Assembly (NCBI GenBank): GCA_030052745.1
Contig: JANBVO010000032.1
Span: forward strand, 1-64,000
From: Pleurostoma richardsiae
Lineage: Eukaryota; Ascomycota; Sordariomycetes; Calosphaeriales; Pleurostomataceae
Reading direction: 5' to 3'
Length of the DNA: 64,000 nucleotides
The notes under the pieces: model-generated
Databases searched by the model: none
Told to the model about the DNA's origin: nothing
The model's input: only the letters and a program-made list of their open reading frames with translations
Shown here: positions 32,221 through 44,175 of the stretch, in pieces
Numbering within the stretch: position 1 is the stretch's first letter
Layout: each line of letters opens with the position of its first letter
Translations under genes and position numbers: made by a program

Positions 32221-33553
32221 CTAGGATATGCGTGGAACTTCACCTTGCGGTGTAACTCGGACAAGGTGACGCTTAACCCCATTGCCCAACAGATAGTCCA
32301 GCGTAACTGAGTGTTGTACTAGACGGTTGTCGTACACAACCACCGTCCCATTCTCCCACTTAACCCTGGTCTGGAAGTCGATCCCCTTGTGCAGATGGTC
32401 AAATAGGAAGCTGAGAATGGCGTCACTCTCTGGCTTCCGCAGCCCCACAATGTGTGTGGTGTACTCAGGATTGACCCAGATCGCCTTCTTTCCTGTCACT
32501 GGATGCTGCCGGATCACGGGATGGACGGTGTCGATGCCAGGGCGGCGAGCGAGATTCGTCTTGCCTGACAACAAGTTCTGCCTCTTGCCCGAATGGACCG
32601 CCTCGAGGGTCTCGAGATAAGCTTGCATTGACGGAGAAAGTCGCTCATATGCAGTGACCGCATTGAGGTACAACGTATCACCACCAGACTCGGGGCCCGC
32701 TAGGGAGGATAAGAAAGTCGTGCAAGGAGGGTTTCTGCGCGCGAGCCTCAGTGACACGCTGAACAGGAGGGGGAAATGCAGACCTAGGGATATAAGTTCA
32801 ATCTACCATCCCGACTTACACTTCGTAGGACATGTCAGTATGCCAGGCCACGGTGTTAAGCTGTCCTTCCTTCTGGTTATCAAAATACGAGCCCTTGTCG
32901 CTATCCCGGAAAACCACTGTCAGTTCAGGGTTGTCCTTCGGGTGGACACCCCACTGGTGAACGTGCAGGCGACCGAAGTAGCTGCCGTATTCTTTCAGCC
33001 ACTCTCGGCCCTGGTCTACGAAGTCTTGGTCCCGGAAGACCAAGACACCGCGCTCCGCTGCCCATAGTGCGAGTTCGTCCTTCTGTTTGGAGTTAAGCTG
33101 GCTGAGCTGGATGCCCCAGACTTCGGTGCCAATGCACGGCGTCATCTCCCGGTGCTTTGGGATCACTGATAGTAGCGCCTTCTTCTCCGGATCTGCTCGC
33201 GAAGCTGCATCTACATGGTCATAGGGGGCGAGGCCAGCCTCCGAGGTCAAAGTATTGTATGGGAGGAAGTCAAAGTACTTGTACTGCTCCGGGTCAGTAA
33301 GTGGTTCAACATGTGGTAGGATCTAGAAGAGATAAACATTTTCCGGTGTGTACTCGTATGCGGTCTTTACCGGGACTTCGGTTGGTCCTTTGGCGCTCAA
33401 AGGCACCTCTTTCAGACCATCCGGGAACTTGAAGTCTGCAGGAGGGATAAAAGCCGGGTTCTCCACCAAACTGGTATGGTATTGAGGCGTGGGCTCGAGC
33501 GTTGCGTCATGGAGCCCGCTGGCTGTACGCTGGACAGTCACCGTCGTAGACAT
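32221..33553 (-). CDS. TauD/TfdA-type 2-oxoglutarate-dependent dioxygenase
   Basis: Fe(II)/2-oxoglutarate oxygenase. Exons 33553-33371, 33322-32820 and 32734-32221 close in frame to 399 residues. The iron ligands are H222 and D224 in W-H-T-D-M-S-Y and a distal His in NRLVQHSV; the 2-oxoglutarate-binding Arg is in KRHLVRVTP. The first intron is only 48 bp (GTAAAG..TTCTAG) and in frame, its only stop being its own last TAG. Fungal relatives act on taurine and other sulfonates, xanthine or phenoxy compounds. It is divergent from an ACS permease and near a Zn2Cys6 regulator, which suggests uptake and oxidation of one nutrient; the substrate is not decided. Confidence 0.88.
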
Positions 33554-34409
33554 CTTGGAAGGATAAAGAGTTCGAGATGATCTTAGTTGACAGAGTTGTA
33601 TGCTCTATTCCAGATCGACTTTGTCCTGGCTGAGATGAAATTTCCAGTCACTTATAAGCCCGTCTTTGATCCTTCATTCCGACTTGATATCCCCTCGGGC
33701 TGAAATCCCCCCTTCGGAAGTGTCCTTGCTGTATCCTCAGACCATAAACTCATCTTCAGTCGGCGATACGATCTCAGAAGATAAGTACATGATAACGCTA
33801 TCTCTAATTCATCGTTCAGTAGACATCTTGCCATCATAGACGCGATTCGCACTGCCTATCGCAGGGTGAGCTCTCGGTGTTGTGTCTCGGCACGTTATCA
33901 TTCTCAAGTGGAGACGACATTCAGGGGCGATGACTCGCGTATCCACTGCTCTATCTGCCACACGGTGTAACGCATCGCCAATTCGGGACTGGTCCGTTGT
34001 GCGGTTCTGATAGCGGGCACCGCTATGCTCCCTCGGTGCAGAGGGCCCATCAATCCGGGACGCTAGCGTGTTGTCTCAAGGCTAAACTGTACGGAAGAGC
34101 AAAGATTAGAAATGGGCGGGATTCATTGGGTTGCAGCCCCCGACTGGACGGCCGAGCATCCCCAGCCATTATCACGAAGGCCTGGTCTTGGGACTACAAG
34201 CTTATCTTGGCACCAACTCGACTTCACACGGGCTGGAGATAATGCACTTGATATGATATGATAAGACCGAAGACAAGTCCTAGCGACCGGGCATATATCA
34301 TGGCTGTCTGAGGGTCGTGAGATCTCGAAATCTGTATCAGCGTTGCCCCGTCTCTTCATCCCTTCTTCAGCAAACATCCCAAGTAGAGCAACTCTCGCGC
34401 CTCTCGATA
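33554..34409. promoter_or_regulatory. Divergent promoter of dioxygenase and permease
   Basis: About 855 bp between the two starts. It includes scattered GATA cores (for example CTTATC at 34201) that could allow nitrogen control, but nothing decisive. No gene inside. Confidence 0.45.
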
Positions 34410-36112
34410 ATGGGCAAAAGCAGCGAAGTCGTTCGTTCGACGTCAACTCCGTCCGTCAACGACGGTGAGATGCTCCATGTCGCTGAGGAGAAACACCGCG
34501 ACACAGACATCGCCCTGGACTTCGTTGAGCGCCATGAGGGCTTCACGTACACGTCTGAACAGGAAAGAGCTGTCGTTCGCAAGATAGATGTCTGGTTGAT
34601 GCCTTTGGTACGCTTGCATTCTTTCTCGGTATGCCTCACGCGGCTCTTAACAGGACTTCAGATGTTTGCCTCGTACTGTCTCCAGTACATGGACAAGAGT
34701 GTCATGGCCCAGGCTGCCATCTATGACTTGGTCTCGGATCTCAAGCTTGTCGGTCAAGACTACTCTTGGTGCTCGTAAGTGACCAAGGCTAGGTTCTTTG
34801 TCAGTTAGCCCATAGCTTATTCTGCTATAACACAGGTCTCTATTCTACTTTGGATATCTCTGCGCACAGCCGGTTGCCGCATACTTCTTGACTTATTTCC
34901 CAGTGGGCAAATTCGTCACCGCAACGTCTCTCTTGTGGGCAATTGTCCTGTTTGCGACGGCTGGATGCACCAACTTTGCTACCTTGGCAGTTGCTCGGTT
35001 CTTCTTGGGCGTAGCCGAGGCGGGTGTGTCACCGGCATACGTCTTGATAACCGGGACGTGGTACACTAAAGATGAGATCCCGTTCAGAATGGGGATTTGG
35101 TTTTGCGGCAATGGACTTGCCATCATCATACAGTCCGTCATCGCTTATGGCATCGGTCACATTTCGGATACATCCATCCCCGTGTGGAAGTGGTTCTTCA
35201 TCATCTTTGGGGTGATTGGGCTCGCCTGGGCCGTTGTGCTGTACTTCTTCATGCCGGACACGATCCTTACCGCCAGGTTTCTCAGCGAAGATGAAAAAGT
35301 CATTGCTGTCGAGAGGATTCGCCGCAACCGAACTGGAGTTGCCAATCCCAAGTTCAAGCGCAACCAGTGCATCGAGGCACTGACGGACATTAAAGTATGG
35401 TGGGCTTTCTTCTATACCATCGTCTGGATGATTCCTATGACCGCTGTAGCATCATTTGGGTCGCTGGTCATAAAAGGGTTTGGGTTCGGAACTTTCGAGA
35501 GTTCGCTGTTGAACATGCCGTTGGGGGCCACGGAAATCATCGGCCTCTTGGGCGCGGGCTACGTTGCTCAGCGTTTCCCAAACACCAGGCTTCTCATGCA
35601 AGTGGTGTGCAATACGCCTGCCCTCATCGGGGCAGCCTTGATCAACTCATTGCCCCAGAGCAATCACGTTGGAAGACTCGTGTCGTTCCACATTACCAAC
35701 TTCGCTAACGGCACTCTCACCATGCTCTGGGCTGTGACGAACTCCAACATCGCTGGGCATACAAAGAGAACAACCAGTAACGCCATTCTGTTTGTTGGAT
35801 ACTCAGGTAAGTTCCTTGCGTTCAGTCCCTTTGAGCTGAATGCTAACATCAGCAACAGCTGGGTTCATCATCGGGCCCCAGTTCTTCCTCGGCCGCGAAG
35901 CTCCTTATTACCCGACTGGGTTCAGGACAATGCTCGTCTGTTTTGCTCTTGCTACGGTACTCCCTGCGTTCTACTGGCTTTACCTGACTTGGGAGAATCG
36001 CCGCAAGGCTGCGAAGCTGGCTGCCAGCGGCGACGAAGTCGTCCAAGTCCGTAATGAAGAGTTTCTCGACCTGACCGACAAGGAGCAGCTGCGTTTCGTC
36101 TATATTAAGTAA
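34410..36112 (+). CDS. MFS permease, anion:cation symporter (second)
   Basis: Plasma-membrane importer of the Dal5/allantoate permease group. Exons 34410-34607, 34662-34774, 34836-35806 and 35859-36112 close in frame to 511 residues with about 12 membrane segments. Marks include LQYMDKSVMAQAA, SLFYFGYLCAQPVAAYF, ARFFLGVAEAGVSPAY, LVIKGFGFGTFESSLLNMP and NIAGHTKRTTSNA. The start MGKSSEVV is the first ATG before a hydrophilic 60-residue N-terminus. It shares a divergent promoter with the TauD-type dioxygenase and runs towards a convergent regulator, so it probably imports the dioxygenase substrate. Confidence 0.9.
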
Positions 36113-36406
36113 CACAGGCTAGTAAAGCACACGGCTATAGACTGGATGGGATATAACTGCTGCTTGCACAGTAAATCTGTGCCTTAGCGCCTTGATCCGC
36201 GAAGGTGGAATAGAGACCTGGTTTTTGTATCGTATTTTACTTTAATTGAGCCTTCTTTCAGACCGTGAACGTCGACTGCTGACTCCTTCAATAAATCCGA
36301 GATCCAATGTTTACCCTACTAATTAATATGAAGGGATAGAGGAATACGATGTCAGTTAGAAGGACGAAGGGGCAGTCCCATTGTGCGTTGACTGCTGCTA
36401 CTCGCT

Positions 36407-38110
36407 TTAAAAGAGACAAAAGTCTCGACTTCTCTCTAAGGTTACAATAACAGAAGTGGCATTGTCGTTCCATGTCTCCCGCTCTAGTCGATTCTCGTCA
36501 ATAACCCGCCATATATCCTCAAGGAGCGCCATCTGCGAGTCGCGGATTCTGGCAGGGTAGACTTGCTTCAGCATATTATTCCGCTCTCTCACCCAAGCGC
36601 GATGGTCGGTGGTGACCGCCTCTCTTGATGAGATGTAAAACGGAAAGGGGAGAGACGAGTCCGGTCCACAGCCCGGTGGCATGCTCTTTATAAGGCGCAC
36701 CAGATCCTCCACCGTCTGCTGGACCCTCCATGAACCAGGCGAGTCTCGATAGATGAGCCGCTGAAGTATCAGATGGGCACTCCAGTAGAAGCACTGACTA
36801 AGATTGTCGAGATGGCGAGTCTTCGTTGGCCTCATGCTGCGCAGGGTAACCTTTGAGCGTGCATAAATACGCATGTCGGTATCAAGGGTAGAGGCGCGTC
36901 TGAGAACATCATAGCGTCCTTCGGCGCCTGGATTCTCGCGAAGGTCGGCGGCCAGATTAGCGAGGCGGGCCAGAAAGCCAAGGACAGGCTGAGGGCAACC
37001 GGTCATCTCTCGAAAGGATGGAATGGTGCGGTCGTATTTGTCCTCGGGGAGAAAAAGCCAGAACGAGACGGGGAGATGTGGTCTCCGGTGTCGCAAGATG
37101 GCTACGGTCACATCCAACATGGCGAAGCGCTGCACCAACAGTCGGGCAACAAACCCTTCGACAGGTTGCTCGATGTAGCCCAGATCCTGGAGGAAGTGCA
37201 TGGCACACGCGAGATGGACATCTACGCCAGAACCGCCGATGAAGACGAGGTTGGCAATCTGCAACAGCACCGCAGCCAGCGTCGCCTGCTTGGGACTAAG
37301 CCCACTCCCGGAATCGTCAAAGGCACTCGTATTATCGCACGATACCAGCGCTTGCCGCAGCGATGCCAAAGCTTTGTCGTGTCTCTGTAGGACAACGTTG
37401 GGGGCGGCGTGACCGTGGCAGTACATATACTCGGTCGCTAAGGAGATGATGGTGTCAAGCAGCACTGGCGATGCAAGAGCGAGTTTGGAGATCCTCCTAT
37501 AGGGGTTGTCGGCGGAGTCGTATGCTGGGAGCACTCCAGAAAGGTGATTGAACCAGTACGCAAAGGCAATCCGCTCCCCTGGGGAGCCGAAAACCTCGGG
37601 TGACAGTTCGAGATGCTCCAGTATGTCGTCATCGACGAGCTCCCACGTCCCTTGTAGCTCATCGGACGCGCCATCTCCATCACATTCCTCCTCAGTATGC
37701 GCTAGAGGCGAGTGTTGATGCTCCCGCAGCTGCGCCTCCAGCCGCGCCTCCTGCTCTTGGAGCTGGCGAGCGAGCAAAGCCGCATTGCTGATGAAAGAAC
37801 CACTCGTCGGCACCTGGTAAAGACGAACGTCTGAGGGCTCCGCATCTTCCTGCTCTGCACGTCTCTGGGTTCCGGCATTGACCGCGGGAGCGCCTCGAGC
37901 GCGACTCTTGCGGGCGGCGGGTCTGGCGTCGGCAGTGGCCTGCTTACTTCGTCTGGTATCGACCCAGCGAACCTGCGAGCTGGAGTATTCGCAATGCAGA
38001 TCCCGCGTACTACACCCTCGGCATCTAGGGCGCTCCTCACTGCACTTCCGCCGTCTTTTCTTGCAGTTGGCGCATCCATTGCGTGAGCGCACCTCTCCCG
38101 CCTCAGGCAT
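36407..38110 (-). CDS. Zn2Cys6 fungal transcription factor (fourth)
   Basis: 567 residues, one exon. The zinc cluster at C13, C16, C23, C30, C33, C40 has canonical spacing, preceded by a short N-terminus. It is followed by a basic linker (RRSKQATADARPAARKSRARG), a coiled-coil-like Gln/Glu stretch (LLARQLQEQEARLEAQLREHQ) and a Fungal_trans_2-like C-terminus (FAYWFNHLSGVLPAYD). The start is the ATG at 38108-38110; the open frame extends upstream without ATG. It is convergent with the permease and lies next to the dioxygenase pair, so it is a reasonable pathway regulator, though it also shares a promoter region with the aminotransferase gene. Confidence 0.9.
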   Translation of the reverse strand: MPEAGEVRSRNGCANCKKRRRKCSEERPRCRGCSTRDLHCEYSSSQVRWVDTRRSKQATADARPAARKSRARGAPAVNAGTQRRAEQEDAEPSDVRLYQVPTSGSFISNAALLARQLQEQEARLEAQLREHQHSPLAHTEEECDGDGASDELQGTWELVDDDILEHLELSPEVFGSPGERIAFAYWFNHLSGVLPAYDSADNPYRRISKLALASPVLLDTIISLATEYMYCHGHAAPNVVLQRHDKALASLRQALVSCDNTSAFDDSGSGLSPKQATLAAVLLQIANLVFIGGSGVDVHLACAMHFLQDLGYIEQPVEGFVARLLVQRFAMLDVTVAILRHRRPHLPVSFWLFLPEDKYDRTIPSFREMTGCPQPVLGFLARLANLAADLRENPGAEGRYDVLRRASTLDTDMRIYARSKVTLRSMRPTKTRHLDNLSQCFYWSAHLILQRLIYRDSPGSWRVQQTVEDLVRLIKSMPPGCGPDSSLPFPFYISSREAVTTDHRAWVRERNNMLKQVYPARIRDSQMALLEDIWRVIDENRLERETWNDNATSVIVTLERSRDFCLF

Positions 38111-38594
38111 GGTGAATCGCTGCGCAGGAGTAATACGGCGCTTGTAATGCTCAATAAGGGAAAGGGGAAACGAACCATGAGTGTTTCGCAAAGGGGGAGG
38201 ACCACGAATTCATAGCCCAATTGTGGAGTTAATCGCGCTATTGACAATCCGCTATCTTTTTAGCACAACTAGGATCTCTCGGCGGCGCAGATAAGGACTC
38301 CGATTCTTCTTCGGACGGGCCCGGCGTTTCGACTTGCCTATCTGGGTTTCGGCCATCCGCCGTTCTATCTCTCCCGAAGCCACGTTCCCTGTCTTCCCCG
38401 TGGAGACTCCCTGCGCGGACTGTCAGTACATAGTAGCTTCAGCATGGACAAAATCATGTGCTGCAAACACGTCCACAGCTTGTACTTGCGGCTTCCCTTA
38501 GAGGCGCTTGATGACTTAAGTGCTTGTCGTGCAAGGTCCCTCCCATAAACTGAGCTGAGTTGCTGAAAGCGTCCTCGCCGCGGAATTGCGAACA
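38111..38594. promoter_or_regulatory. Divergent promoter of regulator and aminotransferase
   Basis: About 480 bp between two divergent starts, containing a GC-rich patch (TTCGGACGGGCCCGGCG at about 38311). No gene inside. Confidence 0.4.
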
Positions 38595-40041
38595 ATGTCA
38601 GCATCACGGACGACCACTGCAGTGGTTGGCAATTGCCAGTCTCAGTCTGCATTTGAATCAAGATCCTCTCTGACCACGGCCGATTATCTCGAGTGTGAGG
38701 AGCAGTACGCAGCGGCCAGCCTGCCGTCTCTGCCTGTTGTCCTCCGCCGCGGACTAGGTGCTCGCCTGTGGGACATTGAAGGGAAGGTGTACATCGACTT
38801 CCTCAGCGCATTTTCCGTGGTTAATCAGGGGCATTGCCATCCCCGAATAACAAAGGTCATGGTTGAGCAATGCCAGCAGCTCACCCTGACTTCTCGAGCA
38901 TATCACAATGAGTACTATCCGCTGATATGCAAGAGGATCTGCGACTTGCTAGGCTTTGACATGGCGTTCCCGATGAATTCGGGCTCTGAGTCAGTAGATC
39001 TCGCTATCAAGGTTGCTCGCAAATGGGGATACAATGTCAAGGGAATCCAGCCAGACGAGGCTCTGGTAATTACTATCACTGGAAATTATCATGGCAAGAG
39101 TCTGGGACCGCTGTCTGCTTCGGACAATGGAAAGATCAGAAACGGTAGGATTATTCTCCTGGAGTGAATGCCTCAGAACAGGGCTTAACGTGATTTTCTA
39201 GGGTATGGTCCCTTTCTCCCCGGTGTGGGGCCAGTCATCGATGGCAAAGAAGTCAGGTTTAGCAACATCCAAGACCTTGAAGACGTGTTCGTCTCTCATG
39301 GTCCCAAGATTGCCGCCCTGATGATTGAGCCTGTCCAGGGATACGCTGGGTGCCTGCCGACACACGAAGGGTACCTTCAGGCAGCCCGCAACCTCTGCAA
39401 TAAACACAAAGTTCTACTTGTTGCGGACGAAATCCAGAGTGGCTTTGGCCGGACCGGCTACCTCATGGCGTATCAGAAAGAAGGCGTGAAGCCCGACATG
39501 GTAGTACTTGGAAAGGCTCTCACCGGAGGCGTGTATACAATGGGAATGGTTGTGGGCACCCGGGAGGTGATGAGCCAGATGCAGCAGGGAGAGTAAGTCA
39601 ATTCTATCTGCAATAATCCTGATGGCTATGGATAACTGACGAAGCACTCGTAGACACTCCTCCACGTTTTCAGGCAATCCACTGGCTTGTGCGGTCGCAC
39701 TGGAAGCTATCAACGTCGTGCTCGACGAGAAGCTACCCCAAAGGTCCCTGGAGTTGGGTGATAAACTGATACACCGCTTGGCCTCCATCGAGTGTCCACA
39801 TACGACCGTCAAGGTCACGGGTAGAGGTCTCTTCTGTTCATTCAGCATCGACGAGTCCCACCGTTCTGGGCTAGTCACAGCAGCGAGGTTGACGAGTCTA
39901 TTGAGGAAGCGTGGAGTCCTCGCGTTTTCGGTATCTAACAGGGTTAGGATAGCACCTCCATTGATGATTCCAGAGGAGGACCTGTGGGCCGGTGTGAGCA
40001 TCTTGGAATCGTCTTTACACGATCTTATCACGGCTTCGTGA
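38595..40041 (+). CDS. Class III aminotransferase, ornithine aminotransferase-like
   Basis: PLP enzyme that moves the delta-amino group of ornithine (or a close omega-amino acid) to 2-oxoglutarate, cytosolic as no targeting signal is seen. Exons 38595-39144, 39202-39592 and 39654-40041 close in frame to 442 residues, the normal family length. Motifs are FLSAFSVVNQGHCHPRI, PMNSGSESVDLAIKVARKWGY, ADEIQSGFGRTG, the PLP lysine in VVLGKALTGGVY, and STFSGNPLACAVAL. The ATG at 38595-38597 is used; an upstream in-frame TTG is not a start. Whether this is the housekeeping enzyme or a paralogue for a local pathway cannot be told. Confidence 0.88.
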
Positions 40042-40683
40042 AAGAGAATGGCATCCTAGAAATATCGATCTTCTTGTATCCTCTTAGTAATTCTCTCCAA
40101 AGAAACAGTTCTGGCTACCCTCCAGATTCCCTGTGCGCTTAGGAGGCTATTATCGCAATCCTTGTGTCTGACTGTAATGGGGTTTGGTTAGCTGTGGTGG
40201 CTCGACGCAACCGATGCAGAGGCCAATCCGGCAGGATCCCACTTGGGACACGCTACTGCAGCGGCGACATTATTAGTGTAATAGTGTCGGCGGTTCGGTT
40301 TATCAGCCTGCAGCGCGACGAAAGGAAACCCATAGAAAGAGGCCCGCCGGGCCAGGCAGCTTACCGAATATAGAAGGGTGTTACGCCCAGCATCGCGCCG
40401 AACAATGTGAGACTTGCCCAGTATGTCAGATACAGTATGCACTCAAGATATCACGTATCAAACAGTCATCCAGCAGCCAATCTTGACGATAACGATATCT
40501 GCGGGGTCCTACGGTATTGGCTTACGCAGATGAATCGAGTGTACTATCTCAACATTCTTAACGGTCGTGCTCGTCTACAGCATCTTTCCCACTCCTCAGA
40601 CTCGCCCTTTCAATTCCATAATCAAAGCTTCGTGAATTCTAAACAACAAATTTCGTGTTCTCCTCTCAGAATCCTTCGCAACG
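40042..40683. other. Intergenic
   Basis: About 640 bp upstream of the aldolase gene. No gene recognised. Confidence 0.5.
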
Positions 40684-41733
40684 ATGGCCACCATGACTGA
40701 AACGGCCGTTGTCAAAGGTGAACTGAAGGTAGAAAGCCCGAAGAAGCCAGCAGGTTATGATCCCGATGACCCGACCACAAACTTGAATGTTATGCCCACC
40801 TTTGCGGACAAGTTTGAGGAGAGACAGTGGGCAAAGCAGCAGATGGTCGCTATCTTCCGAGTGTTTGCCAAACACGGCTACGCAGATGGGTTCAACGGAC
40901 ACATCAGTCTACGAGGTATGCCACTAGTACCATAATACCAGCAGCTAATTATGAAAGACGAAGACTGACGAGATTGTACAAGACCCGGTCGAGTCGCTCA
41001 CATTTTGGATCAATCCCTACGCGAAGCACTTCTCGAGAATCTGTGTGTCGGACTTAATTCGTGTCGACCACGACGGCAAATACGTCGAGGGGCCAAAGGG
41101 CAAGATCAATGCCGCGGGGTTCATCATCCACTCCAATATCCATAAAGCAAGACCCGATATCAACGTATGAGCCCCCAGCTCCTATACCGCAGGGGAAGCC
41201 AAGACTGTCATTTCTGATCAAAATTCAGGTTATTTGCCACGCTCATTCCCCATATGGGCGTGCATGGTCGGCCTTTGGTCGTCCAATTGAGATGCTTGCC
41301 CAGGACTGCTGTTACTTCTACAACGATCTCTCCGTGTACGGCGGCTTCGGTGGTGTGGTTCTGGCAAGCGCTGAGGGATTGGAGCTTGCTAGGCAGCTGG
41401 GACCCAAGAACAAGAACCTCATCCTGCAGAATCATGGGTGCGTATCCATTACTTATTCTGCGAGCGTCGTGACTGACGGCGTTTTACAGACTTATCTCCT
41501 GTGGCTCCAACCCTGCAGAGGCCGCGGCTTACTTTATGATTCTTGAGCGAGCGTGCCAGACCCAGATTCTTGCCGAAAGCGCTGCCGCCAACGGCATTGA
41601 GAAGAGGCTTGTCGGCGATGAAGAAGCAGCGTATACTAAGAGCTGGCTGGGAACTACTGAGGTCATGTACATGTGGTTCCAGCCTGAGTATGAGGCAGTC
41701 CTGTATGAGACTAAAGGGGAGTTTCTCAATTAG
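40684..41733 (+). CDS. Class II aldolase/adducin-domain protein
   Basis: Zinc-dependent aldolase-type fold (fuculose-1-phosphate aldolase / adducin N-terminal family). Exons 40684-40915, 40983-41164, 41229-41437 and 41490-41733 close in frame to 288 residues. Visible motifs are RVFAKHGYADGFNGHISLR, LTFWINPYAKHFSRI, the metal-site His pair in VICHAHSPYGRAWS, ILQNHG and ISCGSNPAEAAAYF. Many fungal members have this form with no proven substrate. It lies beside relics of a carboxylase and a LamB/YcsF protein and upstream of a 2-hydroxyacid dehydrogenase, so an old catabolic cluster is possible. Confidence 0.88.
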
Positions 41734-41989
41734 AAACTGTGAGCCACACATCCATTATCACCCACGTTACACTAATTCGCCGAGATACGCTTTTTGTGTC
41801 CCCCCCGGTCTCCCTCTTCTCTCCCTCGTAGGACTTGTACATCGAGCATTCGAGCATATTGCACTACATGCAGCGCAGTGAATCGATCCGACAGCTCTTG
41901 GATAGACTCTTTAGGTATATTATGTCTTAATCCAAGATGTATTACTTATTTATGGAGAAAAGAAAGCTCAGATACACATTTTTTCTGAT

Positions 41990-44080
41990 GATCTTTAACT
42001 GAGACTAGAATAGATAGACAAATGATGCATAGGGCGATAATACTGCGCGAGTATAACGTCGATATATTCGAAGCTAATAGCTGAAGGAGGAAGAGGCGAT
42101 TGCCAGCCTGAACATTCTCGCCTGGCTCCGTGAGGATCACATCGACCAGACACTGCGGCTGTTTTTCTGGTGCCTGTATCTTGATCTCCATCTTCATCGT
42201 CTCTCGTATCATCAGCAAGGAGCCGCTCTTGATTACATCTCGAAGCGACACGGCAATTTTCCACGCGCTCGCCGTCATGCTTGCTATCACTTCGACTGCA
42301 TTGGCGTCTGCAATGGCGGTCAGCAGGCGAATATTAGTAGGCTCCTGAGGCCCGAGATATTGCTCACCTAGACCGTTTTGAGGAGCTGTCTTCGGCTTTT
42401 CTACGTCTCCCGCAACCTTTTCCGACAACTAAGTTTTGAACAGTCTATTTTCTCGTTCAAATTCAACTGCTGAAGCTGGCTTTTGCCGGTGGGCTGTGGC
42501 GCGGAACAGAGCTGCAGCCGCGTCGATAACATGATAGATGGGCAAGCCCCATGCAGCATCCGACGCCGTTGACTAGATGCGGTTGTTTCGAAGAGGCCGT
42601 CTTTGACATATTTCCTACGAGCAAGCCCGTTACAGCGCCGGATGAAGTCGACATTGTTCGGAAGATACGCTGCATAGAGGGGTTGGAGCACCATGTAGCG
42701 GTCCATGGCTTCTTGGCACTCGGGTAGATCAAACAGGACCGGAAGATGAATGATGCGGCTGGGGATGACATCGGATGGGGGCACTGAAACCTCCACCTCA
42801 AGAAATGCTTCAACCGCCCGGCGCTGTTTAATGATATTTGGATCGAAGGAGATTAGAATCGAGTTATTCTCCACTACGCAATGCATCTCGATACCTTCAA
42901 GGACCTATCCCTTATCGAATTTGTCAAACCTTTGGATATATGCTCACAGGCCGACATAATTAGTAGCTGCTCTGAGCGAAGACGCCGAGTATAGCTTTGT
43001 CGCTGGCTTGTCTTATGCAGAGAAACTCGCGACCTTGTTTCTTCTCGTGTATAGGATGCCGTCACCCAGCTCAGCTGGCAGAATGCTCCAATCAAACAAG
43101 GTGTCAATATTTTGATGTGATACGTTAACAAAGTCTCTAGCTACATGGATATATGAACCTCAGTTCGCCAATTAAGGCCTAGGGCCTGATCGCACGTAAC
43201 CGACTGGAATCCCACGGAATCCTTCTGGCCGAAGCTGTCCTGAGATGCCACAGGTCGGCGCTCGCTACAACATGAGTCACGATGAAACATCACTAGGAGT
43301 CAGTAAACAGTGATACATAAGCTACACTAATACCGAAGGGCGGCTTACCGGTTTGGTTAGGAGTGTCGACGGGAAGGATCACGCCTGCTACGCCCTTGAA
43401 GCCGACTGCCTCGACAGTGAATTCATACGACCATATTACTCGGGTGGCTGCAGCCCTCACCTCCGCCCTTCCTCGATCATTCCGGTGTGGGCCCGTCTAG
43501 CCGTATGCCGCTCCTACTTGAGCTCGGGGCAATAGTCCACTGTGAGGTAAACAAATCCTGTTGTCCTTTGCTTGTGAGAAATTCCCCCGAGAACTATGGA
43601 CCAACCAAGGTGTAAAACACGGGTTGGTCGCTGAGTTCCGGTGTTATTGCCGGAGGAAGGCTTACTGGTGAGAAGTCTGACAGACTAGTTATGATTAATT
43701 TGAGGAGCAGGTAATCTTCGACCGGATATATCGTAAGTGTGGAAGTCCTCCACGAATGGCCAAGTAGGCGCGAGAACCGCTGGGGTACTCTCAGTCTACA
43801 TCTCAGCATTCACCAGAATAAGATGCCGCGTCCAAGGGGCTGCAGAATTGTCCTTAATAGTCACAGAAAAAGGAGTACCGCAGAGATCGAGTACGGTGGC
43901 ATGGCCAAAAGTTACGGGTGAGCACCGTGTTCTAGAGTGATAGAAGGCGACTCATCGCTAGCAATAACACCTGCCGTCCCTGCGAGCCCTGAAAGTCGAC
44001 TCCTCGGTAACATCAGACTGATGCACGACGTCGATCCTACAGGAATGTCTTGCCTACAGAAACTTGTATCTCACAGCATG
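41990..44080 (-). pseudogene. Relic of biotin-dependent carboxylase (KipA-KipI-biotinyl part)
   Basis: Read leftwards, the pieces follow the order of the urea-carboxylase C-terminal half. A KipA-like part (about 44000-43330) contains RLDGPTPE and KGGGEG..HPSN. A KipI-like part (about 42890-42590) has RIIHLPVLFD and YLPNNVDFIRR. A biotinyl domain (about 42350-42080) has ETMKMEI, with the biotin Lys codon at 42192-42194. The frame is broken repeatedly: a TGA at 43477-43479 stands where relatives have Trp, and the other parts are in different frames. No biotin carboxylase domain is found upstream. It is a dead gene, possibly once linked to the LamB/YcsF relic next to it. Confidence 0.75.
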
Positions 44081-44175
44081 TACGTACGCCATGCCTCTTG
44101 AATGTTATATTCAAACCATCAAGATATGTAAATCGCTGATCAATAGCACTGTATGTGGTACCAAGCGTTCAAGTA

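Noticed and set aside
33323-33325. In-frame TAG in the dioxygenase, as if a premature stop
   Set aside because: It is the acceptor of a 48-bp intron (GTAAAG..TTCTAG, 33323-33370); removing it keeps the frame and restores the family sequence.
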